A stretch of 64,000 nt of DNA from the NCBI GenBank assembly GCA_029931535.1, contig JAQPZY010000772.1, positions 62,001 through 126,000 of the forward strand, given 5' to 3'. The position numbers and the translations under genes were made by a program. Shown here one piece after another: positions 9,931 to 22,150 of this stretch. The notes under the pieces were generated by a model. The model did no database searches and was not told the DNA's origin. It saw only the letters and a list, made by a program, of their open reading frames with translations. Numbering within the stretch: position 1 is the first letter of the stretch; each line of letters starts with the position of its first letter. Source of the stretch: Margaritifera margaritifera (Eukaryota; Mollusca; Bivalvia; Unionida; Margaritiferidae).

Positions 9931-12113
9931 AAAAGTAATAATGTTTCATTGTTTTCTAGTTTTGCAGCCCATGGAAATGTCCTATTCCATCATCCATTCC
10001 ATGAATCGCTCAGTCTCTTTGACGTTCTGTTTTCTTTAACAAAACTAGATGCATTAAAAACTTTCCAGTGGCCAGTCTCGCGAGAACCAGTCTCATCTGC
10101 AGCTTTGCTCTTGACACCAAAGAAATTATGTAAAGTTGCCATTAGAAGAGTAGACATGTGAAAATCACTTGAACATGAAAGTTCAGCTGTAAGTGACACA
10201 GAAAACAGATGATTTTGTTGACGATTTATGACGACTAATATGGGAGCTTGTATTCCACCACCAAACAAAAACGCCCCAAAAACTTGGCATTATTTATCTA
10301 ACTATGGTATATGATAAAATGCAAGTGTTCCAAACATTGCACGAGGACTTAAAATACAATGGATTACAAGTGTGCTGAGTGATGCTTTTCAACGCGATGT
10401 GTCAATGCACACATGCGTGTAGTTAGCCTTTATATAAAAACAATTATTAGATGCGGGAAACCAATTATTAGGTGGTTTAGTTTCCTTGTCTCCTAAGATC
10501 TAACTGATGCGGCTTCACCTAATCCCTCTACAGTCGTTTGAACTTTGCTTGATAGCCCACACACTACACTTATAATACTTGCTTTGTAGAAACGGGTCAA
10601 ATAAAAGAGAAGTTCACTGACTTAAAAGCTTGTATACTGAGGACTTGGCTGTTGGAGTTTTTACGCTTTCGAGTACCATTAGTTATTTAAGATAATGTCT
10701 ATAATAGGCGATCTATTGAGAATAACATTAAAACCTTCCATTAATATTATAAATTAATAAATTTAGTGTGTCCTTAAAAAGTACTACAACTGATTTATAT
10801 GAGAGATATAGTATGTGCTAAATTTACAAAAAAAAAAAATAAATAAAGAAATGAAACAAACTGGTAAATAAATGAAATAAAGTAGTATTTTTTTTTTGAA
10901 AAAGCTACTAGCAAGTGATAATCAATCAATGCCATCCATGTTCAACTGAATACCATACTCAGTTTATGGGGAATTGGGAGTTACATGATATATACAATCG
11001 GATAGTGTGGCTCAGAGGAATTTGATTGTATTTACATGGTAGTTTACTGTAAAGTAGTTGGGCTTTCTCTGGTCTATGTGGGATGAGGAAGGTTTCAAAT
11101 CAGTTGATCTCCCAACGAACCAGGACAGACGAATTATATAACAGACAGATTTTGCTAAAAATTATTATATTTATTCCTATAACTTAAGCATTGTACAGTA
11201 GGCTGAGATGATGAGTTACATTGTATCACACATAAACATATGAACCCATTTACCTTTATTACTGGTATGATTTAACGGTGTACCATATTTAACACTGCAA
11301 AGGTAAAATGTGTACAGATTGCTTTATTATTGACATGTCTCTACCGCAGGCTATGAAAACAACAGTAGCACTTATTGTAGGAGCAGGGTACAGGTTATTT
11401 TGGTTCAAGGATACAAAATGATAACAGTGGCACTGGTGATTCACAACCTGCTGCTGCACATAAAACCATACTGAAAGGATGGCGATGGCACAGGAGCTGC
11501 CATTGTTCCTTATGAGGCGCTTGTGCAAGCACTAAAAATGACGTTAAAGCAAGCTCCAGTGTTTGTCCCAGAGTAATAATGTACTCCAGAAATGTATACA
11601 AATGTCGAAGCGTGACAGCTGTTAGCAGATACCCATATATTTACCAAACGTGTTGTGGCCGGTGGAAGGGGCATCGTTTTGCTGCTGGTCTCTCTAGATT
11701 TTCAGTGACGAATTGGCAATGTTTGCGATATAGTGGAACCATAGGGCTTTTTCCATGCATGCTGCAACATGTGTGCCCATAATCACTCTGACAACCCAAT
11801 GGTGTATTTAAAAAGTGGACATTTTTTTTAAAATCGCGAAGCAGCATGTTTAGATGGACACAATGCATCATATGGTGATGGTGCACTGGCACTAGGCCTT
11901 ATGCTTTACTGTTGAACATATTGTGGAGTTTGAGAGCAAGAATGTCGTTGTCCTAACTGTTTCGGCAGTCGTATTGTTGCAATCGTTTCCGCTGTTTCTG
12001 CAGACCAAAAACACAAGTCATTGAGAATTTCCAGTGAGGCTTTTTACGATGTATTCGCAGGTTTCTGTTTTTCCTCTGACTATCAATTTTTTTTTTTTTT
12101 TTTTTTTTGGTCA
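9931..12113. other. No gene identified
   Basis: I see no domain in this stretch. A 92-codon minus frame at 9990-10,268 lies upstream of the hAT relic and could be decayed transposase core, but shows no motif I recognise. Frames on the minus strand at 11,395-11,892 look protein-like in composition and lie just downstream of the decayed frame at 12.1-12.4 kb, so they may belong to the same element. A T-run of about 22 bases sits at 12,089-12,110. Confidence 0.4.
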
Positions 12114-12468
12114 ACCTCGTCACATAGAACCGAAGCATATTCATTGTGTGATGCAGCCGATATTTCGTTTCTCATGGCTGTATATTTGTCGACTTCATTG
12201 AGATTGAGCTTAACTTCTTCCTCTCAGATGGCATCGCAGAGAGCTTTAGATATGTGATGGATTTTGTGTTGAGTTTTGTCTCAGCTAGGATATGGATTTC
12301 ATTGTGCTTTTTTGCCTTCAGGGAGAGCCGCCAGCTAATGAAATTTCCAGCCATGGAAACCAGCCCGCATCCCAAAACTGTGATCTCAGGGGCAACTGCG
12401 ATGGGGGCTGTAGTGATTGTACAGTATAAATTATAGTTTATCCATCCATAATAAATGTGGTGTAGCAT
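12114..12468 (-). pseudogene. Decayed transposon-associated frame of an uncharacterised family
   Basis: The minus strand reads AGNFISWRLSLKAKKHNEI then HILAETKLNT. After a frameshift it continues KALCDAI, a TGA, EEEVKLNLNEVDKYTAMRNE and ISAASHNEY. I recognise this as the helix-rich tail found in many uncharacterised invertebrate proteins that travel with retroelements (pattern RLxxKAxKHxEIxxLAxxKLN...EFxLILxExxKY). Function is not known to me. The region upstream (VAPEITVLGCGLVS) resembles the hydrophobic segment that usually precedes it. It is a relic: one frameshift and one in-frame stop over about 100 residues. Confidence 0.45.
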
Positions 12469-15400
12469 GATAGATGGTCTATGAAGAACAATTGATCAAA
12501 ACTGTATCAAAACTGTGATCTACAGAGTCATACGAGACCAGCCAATGAGACACAAAGTCACCTACATACTATGAACAATCACCTCATTAATATCTGTGGA
12601 TTCCATCCATTATTGACCTTATCCAAGATCATAATAACATTAGCTCTGATTCAAAGTTTGATCAAATTGGATCACAAATGTGGCCTCCCAAGATGTGGTA
12701 AAAAGCAGGTTTCAGTGGACACATAGACGCAATGTCATGCAATGAGCTCACTTTGTTTTATGAACAGTAGAGCCAAAATGTTTTCACCCAGTTGCAATGG
12801 AAACAAAATGGCTGCTATAGAAGCCACCAAAAACCTAAGTTTGATCAAAATTGGCTGGACAGTTTTGGAGATATTGAAAATGTCCAAATGTTTGTAGACA
12901 ATAGACACAGTGGAAGGACACTGGCATTAGCAAGTTCACAAGTTCAACATTGTGTTCATATATTTAATATCAGAATCTATTATAACCAAATGTAAAAATG
13001 GCGATTTGTCTTGGCATTCTAGTGCACTGGCCTAGTGACCCTCAAATTATGAAGAAAAAAACAAAAATTAAAAAAAATAAATAAATATAAAAACACAAAA
13101 AACCCCAAGAATGATAACACTCTAATTTTATTCCAGTAAATGCGTGAACATTCATTGGTCACTTTCCTGCACAAAAATCTTGTACAACTGAAGAAAACTA
13201 GTATAAGGGGTGAATAGAGTTTAAAATTTTAAAATTCATAATGAATTCTCCTGAGATATTTAGTTGTTCAATGTACATAAGACGCTTATTACTGAAGTAC
13301 TGGTTTGTCTTCTCTTTTAGAAAGTTAATAATTTGGCTAGACTTAATTCATAGCTTTAAAAATAATTTTTTCGGTCACCCAAGAGATAAAATGCAGTGAG
13401 TTAGGATGCTGATTTATTTGGTTGAGGGGTTTGCACACAAGGACCTCACCTGATTGCTAAAGGGTTAACCTGGTATGACATCAGCATGCCAATGTAGCAG
13501 TTCCTGTGTCTTGATTGCTCTTGCACCCATGATAAAAACGACAAATTTCAAAGCTGATAAAGACACATGCACATTATGACTGTGTATACAAAAAGTTTCA
13601 AAACAATTCAATAAAGAATTTAGGAGTTTATTTGTCGATTGCACTGAGAACACTGTAAAATTAGATGTTGAGCAAACAGAAAAAGCAAGTCTGATTTATC
13701 AAATAATCTGAGTAATTGCATTATTGCATGCACACGTTCATTGTGCATGCAACATTTTAATCATGTTTCATGATAGTCTGATGAAAAAGAGCTGATTATA
13801 CAATAATGGTGCAGGTATTGGGCAGGACTGAAGGATAGATGGACGACTTTCAGGTGCAATTCAGTATGTCACTTTCCAAATCCTTACTTCGAACATATCA
13901 AGTTGCTTAGGGCACAGTCTTTATCATGCCGGAGATTAGGCTGTGTGTGTTGGAACGAATATGGAGCTCAGTGAGCTTTCCTTTTCAGTTTGTTGACTAG
14001 CTATTGAAGAACACCTCTTCAGGGATAGGCTCAGATGCCAAGTATGACTGTTTTAAATGTATCCACAGCACTGAAGAAGATAATGCCATACACTTGTGAA
14101 ATTAAAACCTTTAACACTGAGTCTAACATGGGGTGTGAATTAATATACCTAGGTAGGGATATACAGACATAAAGAAGCGCACCTGGACAACAAAGCGATT
14201 GCTATATCAAAGCTTCCACCAAAGCAGGCTTGACAACAACAGAATTGCCAGGATGTTCATGTAAGTTTTTGATTCAAAAGCCAAAGGCAAGATAAAAAAT
14301 ACTGGTGAACTGAAAACCCTCAGGTGATTAACGTATGTCATTTATAAAAACTGAAACTTGAGTAGATTCATAATAAAACAACAATTATAAAGAGAACGAG
14401 CGACCTAAATTGCCCCAAGTTTTTCACCGGAGGAAACGGATTCCCTGTACATTCAAAGGACATTCTCATGATTTGGTGATTAAAACGTGTTCAAGGAATT
14501 GTTTTTCAAATGCTTGGTGACAGTTTTGGTAAAATTCAATTATTCTTGCCCACGTTGTATAATATCTGTCAAGTTATCAAGTCGTGAACATTAAATGGAT
14601 CATACCTCTGGTGAGTAATAAAGAACTAATCAAATACTACAAGCTCTTTTGATGCTTTGCATCTATTTTTATTTTAAGTCGTATCACATTTACCGTGTAA
14701 ACAATCTCAGATTATACATGTTTTTGAAGCCATAGCTATGCAAAATGTTTACAAATTACCCTAGTATCGAAAGATGTTGGAGGTCTTGTTCAATTAATGT
14801 TTGTGACAAGTTTGCTTGAAATCCAAATATCTAAGTTATTACGTACAAAAAAGGAACCATTTCAAATTCGAAGGGCCATAACTCTGCCAAACATTTATGA
14901 AATAATGTAATACTCCACTTTTTCGAGCTCTAGTGGTAGACATATATGATTCAATATTTATTTATAGTCCAGCTGTATTTACAAAAGTTTTGAAATATTT
15001 TATTTTTAAGCGCAGCAAAGAGAAATATAAATGAAAAGACTGGCTTAAATATCAACCACAAACATTGTGAAATTGTTGTTGTTCATGGTATATCAATTTT
15101 TATAAAGGCTGCTACCAGCTATGTATAAGAGACCAAATGAAAAATCATTAATCAGAGATGAAAACGGACATCGCTCCATTTTTTCATTGAAACTGAATGA
15201 CATCAATATTGAGTTGCATTGGCCCAGTTCATCGTAAGTTAATTGCATTGCTTTTACCTCAAAGTTATAATGCAGACATGACAACATAGTAATACTCAAA
15301 TTTGTTTGTGCTTGTTCCATATTTATCAATAAAGTCTACCTTCATTGATTCATTGCATTATAAATAGTTGTCGTAAATAGCCATTGCCAGCCAATGTTAC

Positions 15401-17178
15401 TGAATGTTTTGTACTTTTTTCAAATTTGATAGATTATGGGTTTTTTGTATAATTCAGTCTCAAAAGTTAAAAACACCTCCACCAAATCAGGTAATAGTGA
15501 AATAATTTACTTTCATATAACATATTTGTATAATCGGTGTCACCCAACATTAAGGACAACTGGTAATGCGAATAGGCTTCACAGAGTGGGTGTTTGTGGT
15601 ATACCCATATACCACTTCTAGTACGCAATAAGTGAAAAGTTATAAATTATTAACTTAAAAAACTGTAATATAAATGTACAGGTACAATCTGTTTTGCGGA
15701 AAAGATATTTATAAGAGCTGAAATAGGCACTTTGATATTGCATTTTACGCGCAAAAGATCACGATATTGAGATAGTATTGAGCTATTGCATTGTAATTAT
15801 CGTGTTGCATGAAGACAAAGCAAGATGCAACGAGCTTTACATTTTTCATATAAACTTAGCTGTGCGTACAATGCACTTGGTAAACGTAACGATGCCATGT
15901 AATTGGGGAGCCATATTGGTCTTCTTCCAGTCAACCCGGTCCCGTGACTGATAGTCATACTTTACGCATACCTATAACCCGATGGCTACCAAACTTTCCA
16001 TATTGAAAGTACAGTTGTGGTCGGTACTGTTGATAGCGAAGAAAATTTCTAAACAGTCCTGAAATACATACTATGAAATGATTTATTTTTGTGTTTACAT
16101 TTTACTTCTTTACCGCTCTTCTTTTATCGCATGTGGTTCTGTAAATATTTCTCCGCTGAAGTTTATATCTTTAGGTATTATCAGTCCTTCATTCTCAATA
16201 ACCATCTAAAGATATCAAATAGTACTTGACATTTGCTAATTATCCTAAATAAAACCTACATGTATGCAATAATGGGCTATATATTGAGTTTGCTTGTAAG
16301 TATGAGAAGTATTGTAGTTGTTGTATGTGTTTCCCTTAGTATGTGAGAAGGCACTTCATCTAATGCCAGTGTATGGCTCAAATTAAGAAAAAGACACATT
16401 TTTAAAAAATTACAAACTGATCAGGTGAGCTATATGAGCAGTTGCATGCTTTAGAAGAAGGTACTTCGTTCATTCTGTTGGATGTTACGATTGTCAATAC
16501 TCGTGAATTTTTAATTAGGTATGGCGCAACTTGTTTAGTGACGGTGAATATGACATGTCTATATGTATATATCCATGTACTTTTCTACGGTGGATTGTAC
16601 TTCGTGTCTAATAAGTCACGTGTAAATATAGAAAGACACGTGAACGAAGAATATGAAAGTATCCAGACTGTTAATTTTGGCTATCATCATAATGTATGGT
16701 TGGGACTGAAAATGGTAAACCTAATATTATTACCAAAATACATGTTCAGATGTATCATTGTCTTCATCATAAAATGCTACTTATAGCTAAGGCAGGCCTC
16801 CCGATCTTTGTTTAGGAACTAATGTGTCAACGTTGTTCAGGACTGACAAAAATCCATTTTATTTGCCAACAGTATGTGCAGAAAAACAGCTCATGTTCAA
16901 TTTCTGCAAGTTTTATACAAAATCCACTTCTCTTTCCCACTAAATGGATTATTCATAAGTGTTAGTGACCTTGCTATTTCACTGCATACAGACCCCATAT
17001 TGCTGTTCACTGCATAGAAGTCTGTGGGCAAAAAGGTATGTAATTGATTTTATTATAAGTTATACTTTCACACACTCACTGCTAAATGTTACAGGATACT
17101 TAACTGAGAGAAATGGGACATCACTATTACAATAATTTGTAGCCATTTCTTCACAATCAGAGTACCACCCCCACCCAC
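12469..17178. other. Long single-copy stretch without a recognisable gene
   Basis: I find no domain or repeat shared with the rest of the window. The part at 12,500-13,010 has the look of a dispersed non-coding repeat (AAATGGCTGCTAT, AAAATTGGCTGGACAGTTTT), but only one copy is here. A 114-codon frame at 16,442-16,786 is AT-rich, shows no motif and is probably chance. Undetected short exons are possible. Confidence 0.4.
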
Positions 17179-17227
17179 CTGTGCTCAATTGTGAATTACC
17201 AATAGCCCTTAAGTTACGTGGTGCACA
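17179..17227 (-). other. 49-bp exon-like block
   Basis: On the minus strand a pyrimidine-rich acceptor (ACCTTATTGCAG) is followed by 49 open bases (CAPRNLRAIGNSQLST) and a donor, CAG/GTGGGTGG. Reading through the donor stays open for another 100 bases. No known domain. Confidence 0.2.
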
Positions 17228-17857
17228 CTGCAATAAGGTGGTTTCAAAACAGATGAGGTAGGTACGTTTCATTTGCATGAGAACTGCACTTGATATATTG
17301 GCCGCCTATTATCAGATAAAATTGATTGTGACACAACTAAATAGAAGACTGATGCTTTATTCATCTAAACTATTGCTATTGGTCAGCACCTTTCGGTTCC
17401 TTTTTCTTTTTCAGACATAATTGGTATGTCCACAATTTTATGTACCCATGACTTTTTAATTTTTTTTTTTTTTTACAAAATAATGGAAATTGAAAGCTCA
17501 GAAAGTAAATAAATATAAATGCACATATTCAGCCAAAGTGATGGACACTTCTTTCCTCTAAATTGTTTGGACAGTTTTATTTATTTTATAGGCGGAGTTG
17601 CAGGCAGATGTCAAAAGCCTTTTGATTCCATAAAAATAATAAAGTGCACAAGTCATTTTGAATGTGTGAAGCTGTATGTTTTTCTTGATTTTCAAGAAAT
17701 CAATGACACATAATATGCAGACAGACTGGTGAAATTACTAGTATCAGAATAAGAACAATATACATAATTGCACACATTAAAATAAATGGGTTATTTTTTA
17801 TTTTGACAAGCAGCAATGATTTACACCCTTGAAATAATCATAATGAGTAAACTTCTC

Positions 17858-18093
17858 TCACATTCTACACAGTTTGCAATGTGATTGTAGCATGTTACTA
17901 CCTTCTGCTGTGCAAAGCTTCTTGTGGAAGGGTTGATATGAATCTGCTTGATCTTCTTCTATGTCATCCTGCTGGCCCACTATGTCAAGTTCAACTGTGG
18001 CATCCAGTGGTTCATCATGTTTGTCATAATTATCATCTGCACCATTGACAGCAGTGTTTTCTGTATCGCTATCTTGGGCCACTGCATCATAAT
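17858..18093 (-). CDS. Acidic C-terminal exon of an unknown gene (candidate)
   Basis: A strong acceptor (TTGGTTGTTTCAG) opens a 236-bp block in phase 1, ending at TGA 17,858-17,860. The peptide is very acidic (DYDAVAQDSDTENTAVNGAD, then DDIEEDQADSY) and finishes with a small His/Cys-rich tail, LQSHCKLCRM. Its composition is unlike the chance frames around it. I do not recognise the protein; the tail could be half a zinc-binding site. The exon phase does not fit the donor of the three-exon model at 18.4-20.4 kb, so at least one exon is missing between them or they are different genes. Confidence 0.35.
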
Positions 18094-18401
18094 CTGAAAC
18101 AACCAATATGATGTTTTTCAATAATCTGCTCAAACTTTTTAATTCAATAAATAGTAAAGTAAGAATTACATGTGAAACTATAAACTTGAATTTGCAAACA
18201 GTCTTCAGGTCACAATGACCTTGACCCAGAATCGATATACATGTGTGTATATCTTCAAGAGTAATCATGTGTTAAGTGTAGTATGGGGATGCGAAGTAGA
18301 CCTGAAGATATGCTGTGGAAAGTAATGTTGCTGTTTGGAAGGTAATTTAAGGGCAATTTTAACACAGTACTGGGTATATCATGCTGAGAAAATGGGGCAA
18401 A

Positions 18402-20386
18402 CTACTTTTCCCGAGACACAGAGGCAGCTGACATGGATTGCACTAGGCGGGTATCAAAAGTACGCCTGTTCTGTGGAAACCAAACTGTGAATAAAAAGTG
18501 ATTACACTAGTAATTATGCTGGATGCATCACACACAACCCGAATGTGTGTACTTACAAAAGCACTGATGTGTAATTGTTCCCAACGTTGGCATGAAAATG
18601 TTGAACCAATACTTGCACATACCTGCTTTGCTCCAGAAGTCATCTTATGCCAATGGGACAGGGAGTTCTGAAACCATAAATAATGAAAATTAGTCTAAAA
18701 CAAAAGCTTTGCAAAGACAACATAGCGTGTCTGTATTCAAGACAGTGAAAAGATTGGCTAGGTCACAAAATCATAAAACATATAACGACTCTATAATGAA
18801 CATTGCCTTAGAAATTATTTTAAATACAAAGGTTAACATAACTCATCAAAATGAGAAATATAGGGCAGTGACCTACTTTCAGGTCAGTGGTGTTGTATAT
18901 CGTTTACTATGTATATATATAAGGTGGTTCCATTTTGTTCAAAGGAACTTGAACTAAAATAAATTGTTTTGTAGCTTCTATCCAAATGTCACACCATGTA
19001 CGCCAATACAAAAGATGTCATCAGGTGTACTGACGCAGACACCGGAGCATTGGCAAGTGAAACAAATATTGCATAAAAAAGCAAAAGTCGTTATATTCCT
19101 ATCAATACATAAAATTTGTGAAAATGCATAGTTCAAATTATTTATATGAAATCGTAACAAAACATTAAACCTGCTCTCCACATCCATTGATGATACAGGG
19201 CACGGGAGGTATGGCAGTATGGCTACATTACTTTTGTACATGGAAGCTACAAATACAAAACACTTAAACCGTGAGCTAAGCTCACGTACCCCCCACCCCG
19301 ACCCCACCTCCACTGGATAGTCAACCATCTCCCAAAATTATATGAGATTATATATGTATGTATCGGGGTTTATCACGCGTCAGCACAATACTAGCTATAT
19401 GGTACCGATTAAAAGTAAATAAAAAATTATTATGCAACAGCTAACACAGACATACAAATTCTTCACCTACAATGCTGTATACCATGGTGTGTATCACAGT
19501 AGGTACAGAAATGACTCGCAATGCACAAATTTCGTGTTACCCAACTTTAACCACAAATGTGCCATGTGACAAATAATGTTGTTACCTACAACATACCATG
19601 CAACATTTGCAGAAAGTAATGTATGACTTCTATTACTATTCTGAAATACCTATAAACAACATAAGGGATTCCCTGCCCTAAAGTAATAGATCAAGCTGGA
19701 TAGCCAAAGTAGATTTCTGTGCTAAAAGTACCATGAAATGTAGAAGTTACGAAGAACGCTTTGGATGTGTTAGTTGTGATTCTTGCATGGAACTTGTTTT
19801 GAGGAAATGTGGCTTTAAAACATATCAAACGGTTTCAGGGCAGGTTACAAACAGAAACTGACAAATCCCAAATCAAAATGATCAAAATGACTTGCAACTC
19901 TGTCAAATATTTATGTAACATGACAAAACCCACAAATGACACCTGCAAAACAGAGACAAAATTATTTACCACTTTGGAAGCATATGTGAAATTGTTATAG
20001 AACCGCGCTGGTTACAAGTTGAAACTGGCAAATTATCATAAAAGGACTATAAATCCATAAAATATTTACATACATTGCCGAAACTCGCTTAAAATGCATA
20101 GGCGTTTTAAATTCACGTAGAAAATTTCATTCTGATATATTGTTAATATACAGACAGACAGACATGGTGATTTTCACAGGATTTCCGCTTCTTTAAAAGA
20201 ATAAAAATAAGTTGTATGGTATAGCTGAATCAAAATAAAGCAAATGGCCACTCTTAGACAACTTTTGAGTTCTATCCCATACCTTCTGCAGAGATCGACT
20301 CAAGACTAATTCCTTGAAATTTGCTAACCATGCCATTTGGGCTTGTCTTTTGGGTAAATAAAACAAAAACATTTCAAATAGCATGC
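18402..20386 (-). CDS. Candidate spliced gene, three exon-like blocks
   Basis: Three minus-strand blocks have good splice sites and compatible phases. Block 1, 20,386-20,283 (104 bp), has acceptor TTTTTCTTCTCAG and donor AAG/GTATGG and reads LPKRQAQMAWLANFKELVL. Block 2, 18,667-18,623 (45 bp), has acceptor TTTATGGTTTCAG and donor CAG/GTATGT and reads NSLSHWHKMTSGAKQ, its only open phase. Block 3, 18,470-18,402, has acceptor GGTTTCCACAG and reads NRRTFDTRLVQSMSAASVS to TAG. Junctions are all phase 0. A fourth block at 19,246-19,171 (76 bp; SMYKSNVAILPYLPCPVSS) has good sites but phases that do not fit. No domain is recognised and the 5' end is not found. Confidence 0.3.
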
Positions 20387-20580
20387 CTGAGAAGAAAAAC
20401 TATTAAGTTATTAGTTTGAAGCATGTAGGGATGGATAACAGGTCTTATAATATATGCGAGCCATGCCGCTACCGTGCAGAAGCAATGAGTTCCATCTCCT
20501 GATATGCAATATCAGACTAATCCCTACCATGTTCTAATCCCTACCATGTCCTAATTTTGTCTTGTAAGTTTAAGTCAGAA

Positions 20581-20905
20581 CGATATATAACTACAAGGCA
20601 GATGTATCTATGGCATATATATAATTATGGGACATATATAACTACAGAGCAAATGTATCTATGGCATATATATAATTATGGGACATATATAACTACAAGG
20701 AAGATGTATCTATGGCATATATGTATAATTATGGGACATATATAACTGCAAGGCAGATGTATCTATGGCATATATATAATTATGGGACATATATGACTAC
20801 AAGGAAGATGTATCTATGGCATATATATAATTATAGGACGTATGTAACTACAGAGCAAATGTATCTGTGGCATATACATAATTATGGGACATATATAACT
20901 ACAAT
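20581..20905 (+). repeat. 51-bp minisatellite, about six units
   Basis: The anchor ATGTATCTATGG recurs at 20,602, 20,653, 20,704, 20,757 and 20,808, and with one change at 20,859, a period of 51 bp (one step 53). As 51 is a multiple of three, a frame reading MYLWHIYNYGTYITT per unit stays open. The sequences just before (GTCCTAATTTTGTCTTGTAA) and just after the array are near copies of each other. Confidence 0.92.
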
Positions 20906-21754
20906 GTCCTAACTTTTGTCTTGTAACTTTAAGTCAGAGCTATATATAATTAGAGGGCAGATGTATCTATTTGATATACATAATTATGGGGCATATATGA
21001 ATCTAGATATATGGGGTATATTATACAAATGTAATTATTTGGACATATATAGCCATTATTACTATGAGACAAATAAAACCATATACCCAATAAACATTTG
21101 TATTTGTAAAAAAATATATATAACCTAGAAAAAGAAAGAGTTATATAGCTTTTACACATATATACCCCACAAACAATCGATTGACAACTTAATACAATAT
21201 GAGCTTTACTTTTTATTAAATATTTATACAAGGCTATGATAGCCAATTGACAAACTAGAAAGTGTAATTTAAACAATCTTCATCTCTTTATCCTCTCTCA
21301 CTAACTGGCAAATGTACCACCTATTGAATGACAAAGCCTCAGTTATGATACAGTAAGAAAATACACAAAAATCAAAACTTGGAGATTCAACAAAATAACA
21401 TCTACCCTGATATTTGAACGAAAAAAGCATTCCCATCTTCTCTAACTTGCGCACAAACAAATTTCAAGTTCTGATTACATTCACTTCTCTTCAATGGACA
21501 TTAAGTCACATCAAAATTTATTATCTGTAACTCACATTTTGATTGCCCATCCAGGCTTTGAACATTAAAATATGTGCTAGCCTGATAAAACTGGGTTATC
21601 CAGGTCTGCTGGGCACCGTATATTTCAGACACTGAGGATATTTAGATAAAAAAACAGCATCCCTTCTTCGTTTACATTATGAGAAGAAAAGGCTAAAGAC
21701 CCTGCATCATTTATATACTTTCTTATGTTAATGTACTGACAGCTTTTTCTTATC
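20906..21754. other. AT-rich sequence, no gene seen
   Basis: The first 100 bases repeat the left flank of the 51-bp array. The rest shows no repeat, domain or splice-flanked block that I can support. Confidence 0.5.
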
Positions 21755-21921
21755 GCAGTCAGAGTTTCCCCTTCAGCATTGAGGAGAGTCCCTGACCCTC
21801 AGAAAGTCCCCTTCCTAAGGACACACCGAGGGTGCCGACCCGGGCTGGCCTGAGCTTGTATTGAACCTCGACACTTGAATTGTGAGTTTGATGCTCTACC
21901 AACTGAGCTACCTTGGCTCCC
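21755..21921 (-). mobile_element. tRNA-derived SINE
   Basis: Read on the minus strand, the element starts GGGAGCCAAG and has a full A box, TAGCTCAGTTGGTAGAGC (21,893-21,910), and a B box, GGTTCAATAC (about 21,858-21,867), at tRNA spacing. The 3' half of a tRNA cloverleaf does not close, and a body follows with TGTCCTTAGGAAGGGGACTT, similar to the central domain of several invertebrate SINEs. It is therefore a SINE and not a tRNA gene. RNA polymerase III would be the transcribing enzyme. The 3' border is uncertain. Confidence 0.65.
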
Positions 21922-21931
21922 TCAAATTTTT

Positions 21932-22150
21932 TTTGGAGGAATATCAAGGACAAGATTAAATTCCACAAAGATGACATGATACACGGTGTTTGGAGAAATA
22001 TCAAGGACAATATTAAATTCCACCAAAATGACATGATACACAGTGTTTGGAGGAATATCAAGGACAAGATTAAATTCCACCAAGATGACATGATACACGG
22101 TGTTTGGAGGAACATCAAGGACAATATTAAATTCCACCAAGATGACATGA
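21932..22150 (+). repeat. 57-bp tandem repeat, about four units
   Basis: TTTGGAG(G/A)AATATCAAGG begins at 21,932, 21,989, 22,046 and 22,103 (AACATC in the last), a constant 57-bp period. 57 is 19 codons, and two minus-strand frames and one plus-strand frame stay open across it. It starts within about 10 bp of the 5' end of the SINE. Confidence 0.93.

Noticed and set aside
16442..16786. 114-codon frame
   Set aside because: AT-rich, no motif, no splice context and a length expected by chance in low-GC DNA of this size.
18440..18490. WFPQNRR after a splice acceptor, resembling homeodomain helix 3 (WFQNRR)
   Set aside because: A proline is inserted, the following residues are not basic (TFDTRLV), and no helix 1-2 sequence is found upstream.
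21850..21921. Stand-alone tRNA gene
   Set aside because: A and B boxes are good, but the 3' half does not complete a cloverleaf and a SINE body follows.
20581..22150. CRISPR-like direct repeats
   Set aside because: Units are contiguous without spacers, and the genome is animal.
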